Positions 1 through 8,062 of a stretch of DNA of 60,676 nucleotides are shown here, one piece after another (the stretch's first letter is position 1; the number at the start of each line of letters is the position of its first letter). Source of the DNA: Nocardioides sp. IC4_145 (GTDB lineage: Bacteria > Actinomycetota > Actinomycetes > Propionibacteriales > Nocardioidaceae); the NCBI RefSeq assembly GCF_011250565.1, contig NZ_JAANMS010000027.1, positions 1 through 60,676 of the forward strand. The letters are read 5' to 3'. Position numbers and translations under genes: made by a program. The notes beneath the pieces are model-generated. The model did not search any database. It was given only the letters and a program-made list of their open reading frames with translations, and was not told where the DNA came from.

Positions 1-206
1 CCCCCGCGCCCACCGGTCCGCCGCGCCAGCCCTCCGGTCCCACCTCCGGCCTGCTCGACCCCGTGGTCGACGAGGTGGTCGAGGTCCTCGACAGCGCCAC
101 CGGCAACGCCGCCGCCCCCGTCACCGGCGCCGTCCGCGACGTCCTCGACCTCACCACCGACGTCCTCGACGACGACGTCGGCCTCCTCGTCCCACCCCGC
201 CCCTGA
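1..206 (+). CDS. C-terminal fragment of an unknown protein
   Basis: An open frame enters from the left edge (codons begin at base 3) and stops with TGA at 204-206. The visible 67 residues begin Pro/Gly-rich and then run into an acidic, Val/Leu/Asp-rich helical stretch with repeats of the type VxDVLD. Third codon positions are almost all G or C, so the frame looks coding. The start and most of the protein lie outside the window, so no family can be assigned. It could be the tail of a secreted or cell-surface protein, but nothing visible proves this. Confidence 0.5.
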   Translation, partial: PAPTGPPRQPSGPTSGLLDPVVDEVVEVLDSATGNAAAPVTGAVRDVLDLTTDVLDDDVGLLVPPRP

Positions 207-309
207 CCCCACACTGGCTGGTCGAGCAGCGAGCCCTGGCGTCGTCCGGCTGACCGGGGAGCGCGCGCTGGCGCGCCGCTAAAACCCGCCGACGACGGTG
301 GATCAACCC

Positions 310-353
310 TTCCCAGCGCCACTACGACAAGGTACAATCGAATGCATGTTCGA
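310..353 (+). promoter_or_regulatory. Leaderless promoter with LexA (SOS) box over the start codon
   Basis: A -10 TACAAT lies at 333-338 with a weak -35 (TTCCCA, 310-315) 17 bp upstream. The 16-mer TCGAATGCATGTTCGA at 338-353 matches the actinobacterial SOS box TCGAAC-N4-GTTCGA with one mismatch. It contains the ATG at 346, seven bases after the -10, so transcription should begin at or next to the start codon. LexA bound here would cover the transcription start. Confidence 0.6.
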
Positions 354-1635
354 TGTGATCCAGGAGCCTGTCACGGGAGTCCTCCATGCCTCGGACATCA
401 CTGCCTACCGCGAGCAGCTCACCGCCGCCCTCGAGACCGCGTCCGGCCTGGACGACGTCGAACTGATCGATGCGATCACCGCGCTCGAGGACCTGGTCCG
501 TGTCGCGACCGCAGCCCAGGCCGCAGCCGGTGTGCCGGCGGAGGTCCGCGGCCGCGGGGTCGCCGCGCAGGTCGGGCTCGCCCGCAAGGAGTCCCACCAC
601 CGAGGCCAGCGCCACCTCGCCCTGGCGAAGGTCGTGCCGGACGAGATGCCCCACCTGTGGGCCGCCTGGCGACAGGGCAAGGTCACCGAGCACGGCGCCA
701 CCCACGCCGCCCGGGAGACCGCCTGCCTGGAGGTCGAGGACCGCCTCGAGGTCGACCGCCTCCTCGCCGCCGACCCCGAGACCCTCGACGCGATGAGCGT
801 GCGGGACATCGCGTCGTTCTGCCGCAACCACGCCGCCCGCCTCGACCCCGCCGCGGTCGTGAAGCGGCGCCGCAAGGCCGAGGAGGAACGCTGCGTGACG
901 ATCCGGCCCGCGCCGGACACGATGGTCCACCTCACCGCCCTGCTCCCGGTGAAGGACGGCGTCGCCTGCTACGCAGCCCTGACCAAGACCGCCGGCACCG
1001 CCCGCGCCGAGGGCGACGCTCGCACCAAGGGGCAGGTCATGGCGGACACCCTCGTCGACCACGTCCTCGCCGGCCACCACGCCACCACCGGGAACAAGAT
1101 CGAACTGGGGCTCGTGATGACCGACCGGTCCGTGCTCGGTGACGCCGACGACACCGCCCACATCGACGGGTACGGCCCGATCCCCGCCGAGCTCGGCCGC
1201 GAGATCCTCACCGACACCCTTGCCGCCGGCGAGCAGCTGTGGCTGCGTCGGCTCTACACCAGCCCCACCACCGGCGAGCTCGTCGCCATGGACTCCCGAG
1301 CCCGCACCTACCCCGCCGGGCTGGCCAAGCTGATCCGGCTCCGCGACCAGGTCTGCCGCACCCCCTGGTGCGACGCACCCATCCGCCACACCGACCACGC
1401 CGACGCCGTGGCCGACGGCGGGGAGACGAGCGCCGAGAACGGACAAGGACTCTGCGAGGCCTGCAACCTCGCCAAGGAAGCACCCGGCTGGCACGCCCGA
1501 CCATCACCAGACGGATCGATCGAGACCACCACCCCCACCGGCCACCGACACCGCACCCGACCACCCGCCCTCGCCACCATCCACGAGGTCGACGCCCCAC
1601 CCCTCCACCTCGACTACTACGTCCTCGCCACCTGA
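346..1635 (+). CDS. DUF222 / 13E12-type HNH endonuclease domain protein, probably SOS-induced
   Basis: A 429-residue protein with an N-terminal DUF222 region (about residues 15-300) and a C-terminal HNH nuclease fold. The HNH part shows CRTPWC, an HTDH pair, a DGG turn and LCEACN. This family is multicopy in actinobacteria, and members in M. tuberculosis are LexA-regulated; the biological role is unsettled. I chose ATG 346 rather than GTG 298 because a good -10 (TACAAT) sits 7 bases upstream and a LexA-type box spans this ATG, giving a leaderless transcript. A second family member with the same promoter logic lies at 50596-51924. The nuclease fold is clear; the DNA target is unknown. Confidence 0.85.
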   Translation: MFDVIQEPVTGVLHASDITAYREQLTAALETASGLDDVELIDAITALEDLVRVATAAQAAAGVPAEVRGRGVAAQVGLARKESHHRGQRHLALAKVVPDEMPHLWAAWRQGKVTEHGATHAARETACLEVEDRLEVDRLLAADPETLDAMSVRDIASFCRNHAARLDPAAVVKRRRKAEEERCVTIRPAPDTMVHLTALLPVKDGVACYAALTKTAGTARAEGDARTKGQVMADTLVDHVLAGHHATTGNKIELGLVMTDRSVLGDADDTAHIDGYGPIPAELGREILTDTLAAGEQLWLRRLYTSPTTGELVAMDSRARTYPAGLAKLIRLRDQVCRTPWCDAPIRHTDHADAVADGGETSAENGQGLCEACNLAKEAPGWHARPSPDGSIETTTPTGHRHRTRPPALATIHEVDAPPLHLDYYVLAT

Positions 1636-1770
1636 GCGGCAGCACGACGAACGACCCGGAGCGCGCCTGGGTGCACGCGTGGTGACCGCGAGCATCGACC
1701 AGCGGGTAACCGCCGGTCCGGTCGTCCGTTGAGCCGGTGACCGTCGTCACCGACACCCGAGGACCTCCAC

Positions 1771-3699
1771 GTGAGCCACCCGGCCCTCCGCCGCACCCTC
1801 CTGGCCGCCGGCCTCCTGGCGACGACCGCCCTCGTCGCCCCGGCCGGCCCCGCGACCGCCACCGACGCGACCGCCACCACCGGCTCGACCATCACGACCA
1901 GCGAGCCCGCGACGGCTCGTGCGGTGCCCGTGCCGGACGGCTGGCGGGCGCGCCCGGCGACGCACTCCGGCACGGTGAAGCAGGCCGACCTCGCGATCCC
2001 GATGTCCGACGGCACGGTGCTCCGCGGCGACCTCGAGCTGCCGGCCCGCAAGGACGGGACGGCGGCGCGCGGCCGGTTCCCGGTGGTCGTGACGATCACC
2101 GCCTACAACAAGAGCGTCATGGGCTCTTCGCTCGGCGAGGACGAGCCGGGCTACCTCGTGCGGCGCGGCTACGCATCGCTGACCGTCGACGCGCGCGGGA
2201 CGGGCAGCTCGGAGGGCACCTGGGACGCGTTCGGGAAGCGCGAGCAGCTCGACGGCAAGGAGGTCGTCGAGTGGGCGGCGTCGCGGGCGCGGCCCTGGAG
2301 CAACGGCAAGGTCGGCATGCGCGGCCCGTCGTACATGGGCATCAACCAGCTCTTCACCGCAGCGCTGAGGCCGAAGGGCCTGAAGGCGATCTTCCCGCAG
2401 GTTCCCGCCGGTGACGTCTACCGCGACGTCGTCGCGTCGGGCGGCCAGGTCGACGTCGGCTTCATCCCGCTGTGGATGGGGCTCGTGACCACCACCGGCG
2501 TCATCCCGCCCGCGGTCACCGCCACCGACCCGGCGTCCGGCGTGAGGGCGCTGCTCTCCCACGTCTTCGGCGCCGCGACCTTCACCGCGCCGCTGCTGCT
2601 CGACGCCGTCCTCGGCGGCGACGCCGCGCACGACGGACCGTTCTACCGGACCCGCTCGCCGCTGGAGGTCGTCGACGACGTCGACGTGCCGACGTTCCTC
2701 GTCGGCGGCCAGCAGGACCTCTTCCAGCGCGGCACCCCGCTGTTGTTCGAGGCGCTGCAGGAGCGCGGCGTCCCGACGAAGCTGGTCGTCGGCCCGTGGA
2801 ACCACCTCGAGGGCTCGATGGGCACCGACATCGACCAGGTCGGCCACGGGACGCTCTCGCAGCTCCAGCTGCGCTGGTTCGACCGCTGGCTCGAGGGCGC
2901 ACGCACGAGCCGGCTCGGGGCGATCGCCCCGGTCAACGTCTACGAGAACGGCTCGGGCACGTGGCGCACCCAGCGCGAGTGGATCGACCGGGACGCCACC
3001 GCCCGCAGCTACCGGCTCTCCGGTGGCGCCACGACCGCGGTGCGCCCGGGCGTGCTGACCACGGGTCCGGCGAGGCCGGGCACCGCCGTCGTCCCGCCGG
3101 TGCCGGTCTCCGGTCTCTGCACCCGCTCGGCCAGCCAGTGGACCGCCGGCATCCCCGCCGTGCTCGCCGCCGACCTGCCGTGCTTCCAGGACAACGCGCT
3201 CAACGACCGCACCGGCATCGTCTACGAGACCGCGCCGATGACGAAGCCGGTCCGCTTCGCCGGACCGGTCAACGCGCGGCTCTTCGCCTCCACCCCGACC
3301 GGCGGCGGGATGCTGTCGGTCTCGATCTCCGACGTCGCCCCGTCCGGCAGGGTCACCCGGCTCAGCGGCGGCTGGCAGCTCATCGCCCAGCGCGCCCTGG
3401 ACAAGAGGCGCACGCGCTACCTCGACGGTGAGGTCCTGCAGCCCTACCACCCGTTCACGCGCGCGTCCCGCTCCCCGGCGCCCGGCAGGGTCGTGCCGGT
3501 GGACGTCGAGGTCTTCCCGACCGCCGCGAAGATCCGCAAGGGCCACCGGCTCCGCATCGCCGTCCAGGCCTTCGACGTCCCGCACCTGCTGCCGGCACTG
3601 CCCGACCTGCCCGGCAGCCTCACCCCGATCACGCTGCACACCTCGGCGGAGCACCCCTCCCGCCTGACCATCCCCTTCCTCAGCCGCGGGCGGCGGTGA
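1771..3699 (+). CDS. Secreted CocE/NonD-family alpha/beta hydrolase (X-Pro dipeptidyl-peptidase S15 type)
   Basis: A 642-residue protein starting with a Sec-type signal peptide (RRTLLAAGLLATTALVAPAG followed by an Ala-rich cleavage region). The S15/CocE fold is visible: the nucleophile motif GPSYMG with Ser187, the acid Asp316 in GGQQDLF, and His345 in GPWNH. The C-terminal third resembles the jelly-roll domain found after the catalytic domain in X-Pro peptidases, cocaine esterase and glutaryl-7-ACA acylase. The likely role is extracellular hydrolysis of an acyl, ester or Xaa-Pro bond; the substrate cannot be told from sequence. GTG 1771 is used because it opens the signal peptide. It stands alone between the HNH gene and the oppositely oriented SprT gene. 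Confidence 0.85.
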   Translation: MSHPALRRTLLAAGLLATTALVAPAGPATATDATATTGSTITTSEPATARAVPVPDGWRARPATHSGTVKQADLAIPMSDGTVLRGDLELPARKDGTAARGRFPVVVTITAYNKSVMGSSLGEDEPGYLVRRGYASLTVDARGTGSSEGTWDAFGKREQLDGKEVVEWAASRARPWSNGKVGMRGPSYMGINQLFTAALRPKGLKAIFPQVPAGDVYRDVVASGGQVDVGFIPLWMGLVTTTGVIPPAVTATDPASGVRALLSHVFGAATFTAPLLLDAVLGGDAAHDGPFYRTRSPLEVVDDVDVPTFLVGGQQDLFQRGTPLLFEALQERGVPTKLVVGPWNHLEGSMGTDIDQVGHGTLSQLQLRWFDRWLEGARTSRLGAIAPVNVYENGSGTWRTQREWIDRDATARSYRLSGGATTAVRPGVLTTGPARPGTAVVPPVPVSGLCTRSASQWTAGIPAVLAADLPCFQDNALNDRTGIVYETAPMTKPVRFAGPVNARLFASTPTGGGMLSVSISDVAPSGRVTRLSGGWQLIAQRALDKRRTRYLDGEVLQPYHPFTRASRSPAPGRVVPVDVEVFPTAAKIRKGHRLRIAVQAFDVPHLLPALPDLPGSLTPITLHTSAEHPSRLTIPFLSRGRR

Positions 3700-3705
3700 G
3701 CGCGG

Positions 3706-4404
3706 CTACCGGTCGACCACCTCCAGCAGGCCGAACGGCACGGTCAGCACCCGGTCGCGCACCCGGACGTGGAACCGGGTCCGCCCGCGCTTGAGCACGG
3801 TCCCGACCACGCCGTCGTAGCGACCGCCCGCCACGATCCGCGCCCGCTGACCCACCCGCGGCGCCGGCCCGGCCGACCCGGCGCCGGCCGCCGCCGGCTC
3901 AGCGCCGGCGAGGATGCGGCGCAGCGCGGCGTCGTACGCCTCGCCCATGGGCACGACGGCGCCCCGGTGCGTCCACGAGATCAGGTGCTCGCGGCTGAAC
4001 GTCCGCGAGCAGCGGGTGCACGAGCCCGGACGCGCAGGCCGCCGGTGCCGGGTGACGCGGTGGCCGGCCGAGCAGGTGCCGACCCAGTCGCCCTCGATGC
4101 TCGGCGCGTCGGGGTCGGAGCAGCGCCGCCCCGAGCAGCCGATGCGAAGAGCGGTGGCCCGCCACACCGCGTCGTGCCCGTGCCGGGGACCGACGAGCGC
4201 GTGCGCGACCTCGTGGAGCACCGTGTCGCACACCTCGGCCTCGTCGTGCAGGACGGTCAGCGGCGCGCTGAGCCCGATCTGGCGCTGGTGCGGCCGGCAG
4301 ATCCCGGCGCGCCGCTTCGCCCGGTCGAACACCACCGTCCAGTCGCCCAGGCCGTGCTCGTCCAGCAGCCTCCGCGCCATCCGCCCCGCCTCGTCCAGGT
4401 CCAC
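3706..4404 (-). CDS. SprT-like zinc metalloprotease domain protein
   Basis: A 232-residue SprT-like protein. The zinc site HEVAH is at residues 64-68 with a further His in GPRHGHD about ten residues on. A Cys-rich zinc-ribbon segment (CSGRRC, GTCSAGH, SCTRCSRTF) follows, then a C-terminal KOW/SH3-like stretch. Eukaryotic relatives (Spartan) cleave DNA-protein crosslinks, but bacterial members are poorly characterised. I prefer GTG 4404 to GTG 4443 because TAAGGT at 4412-4417 lies 7 bases upstream, the leaderless promoter pattern repeated throughout this window. It is divergent from cobT. Confidence 0.75.
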   Translation of the reverse strand: MDLDEAGRMARRLLDEHGLGDWTVVFDRAKRRAGICRPHQRQIGLSAPLTVLHDEAEVCDTVLHEVAHALVGPRHGHDAVWRATALRIGCSGRRCSDPDAPSIEGDWVGTCSAGHRVTRHRRPARPGSCTRCSRTFSREHLISWTHRGAVVPMGEAYDAALRRILAGAEPAAAGAGSAGPAPRVGQRARIVAGGRYDGVVGTVLKRGRTRFHVRVRDRVLTVPFGLLEVVDR

Positions 4405-4411
4405 GGCCGGA

Positions 4412-4417
4412 ACCTTA
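4412..4417 (-). promoter_or_regulatory. Candidate leaderless -10 (TAAGGT) for the SprT-like gene
   Basis: TAAGGT on the minus strand lies 7 bases before the GTG start at 4404. There is no Shine-Dalgarno sequence between them. Confidence 0.4.
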
Positions 4418-4465
4418 AGCCGGTCCGCCGACGGTCCGGGCACGCCGCTCCACAGCGCCGCGGAC

Positions 4466-4471
4466 TACGCT
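4466..4471 (+). promoter_or_regulatory. Candidate leaderless -10 (TACGCT) for cobT
   Basis: TACGCT ends 6 bases before the GTG at 4478, leaving no room for a leader. The position supports that GTG as the true cobT start and predicts a leaderless cobTS mRNA. Confidence 0.4.
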
Positions 4472-4477
4472 CCGCCC

Positions 4478-5506
4478 GTGCCGATCACTCCCCCGGACCC
4501 CGCCCTCGAGACCGCCGCCCGCGAGCGGCTCGCCGGCCTCGCGACCCCCGCCGGCGCGCTGGGGAGGCTCGGCGACCTCGGCGTGCGGCTGAGCGCGATG
4601 CTCGGCTCCGTGCCGCCGCCGGCGCTGACCGACGTGCGCCTCGTCGTGCTGGCCGGCGACCACGGTGTCGCTGCCCACGGCGTATCGGCCTACCCGGCCG
4701 CGGTGACCCCGGCGATGGTCCGCTCGCTCCTCGCGGGCAGCGCCGGCGTCTCCGCGCTGGCCCGCGCCCACGACGTGCACGTGCGCGTGCTCGACATCGG
4801 GGTCGACGACGACCTCGGCGGCGTCCCGGCCGAGGTGGGCGCCCACAAGGTCCGCCGCGGCAGCGGCGCGATCCACCTCGAGGACGCCCTCACCGCCGAG
4901 GAGGTACGCCGTGCGCTCGAGGTCGGCCGCACGGTCGCGGCCGAGGAGGTCGCCGCGGGCGCCCAGGTGCTCATCAGCGGCGACCTCGGCATCGGCAACA
5001 CCACCCCGGCCGCCGCGCTCGTCGCCGCTGCGCTCGGCCTGCCCGCGGAGGAGGTCGTGGGCCGCGGCACCGGTGTCGACGACGCCGGCCTGGCCCGCAA
5101 GACCGAGGTGGTGGCCCAGGCGCTGCGCCGCGCCGGCGACCGCGCCGCCGACCCCCTCGAGGCGCTGGCGGCGCTCGCCAGTGCCGACCTCGCCGCGACC
5201 ACCGGCTTCGTGCTGGCCGCCGCGGAGGCCGGCGTGCCGGTCGTCCTCGACGGGTTGATGTCGGTCGCCTGCGCGCTGACCGCGGTCCGGATCGACCCGG
5301 GCGTGGCCGACTGGCTCGTCGCCGGCCACCGCTCGACCGAGCCGGCGCAGTCCCTCGCCCTGGAGAAGCTCGGTCTCGAGCCGCTGCTCGACCTCGACCT
5401 GCGCCTCGGCGAGGGCAGCGGCGCCGTGGCCGCCGTCCCGCTGCTCCGCAGCGCGGTGGGCCTGCTGCGCGACGTAGCGCTGCTGAGCGACCTGCTGCCC
5501 GGCTGA
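4478..5506 (+). CDS. cobT: Nicotinate-nucleotide--dimethylbenzimidazole phosphoribosyltransferase
   Basis: A 342-residue CobT. It transfers the phosphoribosyl group of nicotinate mononucleotide to 5,6-dimethylbenzimidazole to give alpha-ribazole phosphate, the lower ligand of cobalamin. Typical features are the N-terminal TPAGALGRLG, GDHGV, the GxxGIGNTTPAAAL segment (SGDLGIGNTTPA), and the C-terminal RLGEGSGA, whose Glu is the general base in the family. Length is normal. GTG 4478 is chosen because upstream in-frame sequence overlaps the SprT gene, and TACGCT lies 6 bases upstream. cobS begins two bases after the stop, so the two are cotranscribed. Confidence 0.93.
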   Translation: MPITPPDPALETAARERLAGLATPAGALGRLGDLGVRLSAMLGSVPPPALTDVRLVVLAGDHGVAAHGVSAYPAAVTPAMVRSLLAGSAGVSALARAHDVHVRVLDIGVDDDLGGVPAEVGAHKVRRGSGAIHLEDALTAEEVRRALEVGRTVAAEEVAAGAQVLISGDLGIGNTTPAAALVAAALGLPAEEVVGRGTGVDDAGLARKTEVVAQALRRAGDRAADPLEALAALASADLAATTGFVLAAAEAGVPVVLDGLMSVACALTAVRIDPGVADWLVAGHRSTEPAQSLALEKLGLEPLLDLDLRLGEGSGAVAAVPLLRSAVGLLRDVALLSDLLPG

Positions 5507-5507
5507 G

Positions 5508-6257
5508 GTGGGCCCGCTCCTCGACGCCTGGCGGCTCGCGGTCGGCACGCTGACCGCGGTCCCCGTCGCCCCACCGCGCACGGTCGACGGCCGCACCGCC
5601 GGCCGCGCCATGCTGCTCGCCCCGCTGGCCGCCGTGCCGCTCGGCGCGCTCGTCGCGGCCATCGGCCTGCTCGGCCGCGAGCTCGGCCTGACCGGGCTGC
5701 TGACCGCGGTCCTGGCGGTCGCGGCGCTCGTCGCCGGCAGCCGCGCCCTCCACCTCGACGGCCTGTCCGACACCGCCGACGGCCTGACCTCCTCCTACGA
5801 CCGCACCCGGTCGCTCGAGGTCATGCGGTCCGGCACCTCCGGGCCGGCCGGGGTCGCCGCGGTCGTCCTCGTGCTCGGCACCCAGGTCGCCGCGCTGGCC
5901 GCCGTGCTCCGCACCGACCGCGGCTGGCTGGTCGCCGGCGTGCTGGTCTGCCTGTCCCGCTGTGCCCTCGCCCTCGGCTGCACCCGCGGTGTCCCGGGCG
6001 CCCGCGCCGACGGGCTCGGATCGACCTACGTCGGCTCGGTCCGCCCGCTCGCCACGCTCGCGCTCCAGCTCGCCACCACAGCCGTGGCGTACGTCGTCGC
6101 CGGCCCGGCCGGGGTCATCGCGGTCCTCGCCGCCACCGCGGTCGTCGTGCTGCTCCTCCGCAGGGCGGTCACGCGGCTCGGCGGCGTCACCGGCGACATC
6201 CTCGGCGCGTCCGTCGAGCTCGCCCTCGCCACCCTGCTCGTCGTCGCCTCCGCGTGA
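5508..6257 (+). CDS. cobS: Adenosylcobinamide-GDP ribazoletransferase (cobalamin synthase)
   Basis: A 249-residue polytopic membrane protein of the CobS family. It joins adenosylcobinamide-GDP and alpha-ribazole (phosphate) to complete the cobalamin nucleotide loop at the membrane. The family signature LHLDGLSDTADGL, with acidic residues thought to bind metal, is clear near residues 84-96, followed by several Ala/Val/Leu membrane helices. GTG 5508 starts one base after the cobT stop, which implies translational coupling. cobU, which makes its GDP-activated substrate, faces it on the opposite strand. Confidence 0.92.
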   Translation: MGPLLDAWRLAVGTLTAVPVAPPRTVDGRTAGRAMLLAPLAAVPLGALVAAIGLLGRELGLTGLLTAVLAVAALVAGSRALHLDGLSDTADGLTSSYDRTRSLEVMRSGTSGPAGVAAVVLVLGTQVAALAAVLRTDRGWLVAGVLVCLSRCALALGCTRGVPGARADGLGSTYVGSVRPLATLALQLATTAVAYVVAGPAGVIAVLAATAVVVLLLRRAVTRLGGVTGDILGASVELALATLLVVASA

Positions 6258-6272
6258 GGGACGCAGCCGGTC

Positions 6273-6821
6273 TCACAGCGGGTCGGGCAGCACCAGCACC
6301 CGCCCGGCCACGACCAGGTGCACCTCGTCGCACGCCGCGCCGAGTCGCTGGTTGACCGTCCCGAGCAGGTCGCGGAAGAGCCGCCCCGACCGGTGGGCCG
6401 GCACGACGCCGAGCCCCACCTCGTTGGTCACCAGCACCACCGGCCCTCGAGCGACACCCAGCGCGGCCACCACCGGCTCGACCGCACCGAGCACCACACC
6501 GTGCACCTCGTCGGCCGGCGCCTCCCAGAGCCCGGCCTCGTCGACCAGCGCGGTCAGCCAGGTGCCGACGCAGTCCACGAGGACGGCCCCGGCAGCACCC
6601 GCGAGGGCCGCCGCCAGGTCGGCGGTCTCGACGGTCGTCCACGACGCCGGCCGGCGCGCCCGGTGCGCGGCGACGCGGGCGGCCCAGTCGGCGTCGTCGG
6701 CCGACGGCGACGGCCCGGGCGCGACGTACGCGACGGCCGGCCGGTCGGCCAGCAGCCGCTCGGCGTGCGTCGACTTTCCCGACCGCACGCCACCGGTCAC
6801 CAACACCCTCGACGCCTCCAC
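6273..6821 (-). CDS. cobU: Adenosylcobinamide kinase / adenosylcobinamide-phosphate guanylyltransferase
   Basis: A 182-residue CobU/CobP. It phosphorylates adenosylcobinamide and then attaches GMP, forming the activated intermediate used by CobS. The N-terminal P-loop GGVRSGKSTHAE is intact, and the later VLVDCVGTWL and VLVTNEVGLGVVP segments are typical of the family. It converges on cobS with a 15-bp gap, so the set is one functional cluster but two transcripts. TAGGCT sits 6 bases before the GTG start, suggesting a leaderless mRNA. No cobalamin riboswitch is visible upstream. Confidence 0.93.
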   Translation of the reverse strand: MEASRVLVTGGVRSGKSTHAERLLADRPAVAYVAPGPSPSADDADWAARVAAHRARRPASWTTVETADLAAALAGAAGAVLVDCVGTWLTALVDEAGLWEAPADEVHGVVLGAVEPVVAALGVARGPVVLVTNEVGLGVVPAHRSGRLFRDLLGTVNQRLGAACDEVHLVVAGRVLVLPDPL

Positions 6822-6827
6822 GTGACA

Positions 6828-6833
6828 AGCCTA
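6828..6833 (-). promoter_or_regulatory. Candidate leaderless -10 (TAGGCT) for cobU
   Basis: TAGGCT on the minus strand, 6 bases before the GTG at 6821. Same spacing as at several other genes in the window. Confidence 0.4.
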
Positions 6834-6867
6834 GCCAGCCGATGATCGGGCGCCCGACCTCTTGCTA

Positions 6868-6875
6868 GGACGTCC
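6868..6875. promoter_or_regulatory. Short palindrome GGACGTCC upstream of the acyl-CoA operon
   Basis: An 8-bp perfect palindrome lies 24-31 bases before the first gene of the valine-type operon. Short AT-flanked GC palindromes in this position can be operators of TetR-type acyl-CoA regulators, but no regulator gene is adjacent and eight bases can arise by chance. Confidence 0.2.
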
Positions 6876-6898
6876 AACCAAATGGCAGAGTGCCGTTC

Positions 6899-8062
6899 AT
6901 GAGCACCTCGCCGAGCACACCAGGCCTGGACGCGGAGGAGCGTCGCGCGATCGTCGAGGCGGTCCGCGACTTCACCGAGGCCCGGATCGCCCCGAAGGCC
7001 GTGGAGTGGGATCAGGCGCACCACTTCCCCGTCGACGTGCTGGCCGAGGCCGGCGGGCTCGGCCTCGGCGCGATCTACGCGAAGGAGGACGTCGGCGGCT
7101 CCGGCCTCGGCCGCAGCGAGGCCGTGCTCATCTTCGAGCAGCTCTCCCGCGGCGACGTCGCGGTGGCGGCGTACATCTCCATCCACAACATGGCCGTCTG
7201 GATGATCGACACGTTCGGCACCGACGAGCAGCGCTCCCGCTGGGTGCCGCACCTGGCCGGCATGGAGAACCTCGCGAGCTACTGCCTGACCGAGCCCGAC
7301 GCCGGCTCGGACGCCGGCAACCTGCGCACCACCGCGCGCCGCGAAGGCGACGAGTGGGTGCTGTCCGGCACCAAGCAGTTCATCTCCGGCGCGGGCGCCT
7401 CGAGCGTGTACGTCGTCATGGCCCGCACCGGCGGCGCCGGCCCCAAGGGCATCAGCGCGTTCATCGTCCCGGCGGAGTCCGAGGGCCTCTCCTTCGGCGC
7501 TGTGGAGCAGAAGATGGGCTGGCACGCCCAGCCCACCCGCCAGGTCGTCATGGACGGCGTCCGGGTCCCCGCCGAGAACCTCCTCGGCGAGGAGGGCCAG
7601 GGCTTCTCCATCGCGATGCGCGGCCTCAACGGCGGCCGGCTCAACATCGCCGCGTGCTCGCTCGGCGGCGCCCAGTGGGCCGTCGACCGCGCGGCCGAGC
7701 ACCTCCGGACCCGGCAGGCCTTCGGCGGCCCGCTGACCGACCAGCAGGGCCTGGTGTTCGCGCTCGCCGACGCCCACATCGAGCTCCAGGCCGCGCGCAC
7801 GATGCTGCACGACGCCGCGGCCCGCCTCGACGCCGGCGACCCGGACGCCGCGGTCGTCGTGGCCGGCGCCAAGCGCTTCGTCACCGACGCCGGCTGGAAG
7901 GCCGCCAACACCGCCCTGCAGCTGCACGGCGGCTACGGCTACCTTGCCGAGTACGGCATCGAGAAGGTCGTCCGCGACCTCCGTGTCCACCAGATCCTCG
8001 AAGGGACCAACGAGATCATGCGAGTCATCGTGGGCCGCGCGCTCACCCAGGGAGCGGCATGA
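6899..8062 (+). CDS. Acyl-CoA dehydrogenase, probably isobutyryl-CoA dehydrogenase
   Basis: A 387-residue FAD-dependent acyl-CoA dehydrogenase with the normal three-part fold. Visible family motifs are CLTEPDAGSDAGN, the flavin-binding GTKQFISGAG, and the C-terminal catalytic region LHGGYGYLAEYGIEK, whose Glu is expected to be the base in short-chain members, then ILEGTNEIMR. It removes two hydrogens from acyl-CoA and passes electrons to ETF. Isobutyryl-CoA is inferred from the next genes, which encode a probable 3-hydroxyisobutyryl-CoA hydrolase and 3-hydroxyisobutyrate dehydrogenase. ATG 6899 is preferred over a GTG nine bases earlier. The stop overlaps the next start as ATGA. Confidence 0.85.
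   Translation: MSTSPSTPGLDAEERRAIVEAVRDFTEARIAPKAVEWDQAHHFPVDVLAEAGGLGLGAIYAKEDVGGSGLGRSEAVLIFEQLSRGDVAVAAYISIHNMAVWMIDTFGTDEQRSRWVPHLAGMENLASYCLTEPDAGSDAGNLRTTARREGDEWVLSGTKQFISGAGASSVYVVMARTGGAGPKGISAFIVPAESEGLSFGAVEQKMGWHAQPTRQVVMDGVRVPAENLLGEEGQGFSIAMRGLNGGRLNIAACSLGGAQWAVDRAAEHLRTRQAFGGPLTDQQGLVFALADAHIELQAARTMLHDAAARLDAGDPDAAVVVAGAKRFVTDAGWKAANTALQLHGGYGYLAEYGIEKVVRDLRVHQILEGTNEIMRVIVGRALTQGAA

Noticed and set aside
211..250. Full REP element before the first HNH gene
   Set aside because: Only one half resembles the 50491 palindrome, and the complementary arm is missing, so it is not annotated as a repeat.
298..345. GTG 298 as start of the first HNH protein
   Set aside because: It lies upstream of the -10 at 333-338, so it would not be transcribed from the SOS-type promoter; the extra residues look non-conserved.
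322..1494. Long open frame antisense to the first HNH gene, and similar long antisense frames elsewhere (for example 20322-23819 extension and 28064-30319)
   Set aside because: High-GC coding regions leave antisense frames open. These lack family motifs, start signals and sensible amino acid composition (Arg/Gly/Ala/Pro-rich).
4444..4477. Possible cobalamin riboswitch before cobT
   Set aside because: The space is only a few tens of bases and has no B12-box sequence; cobT appears leaderless.
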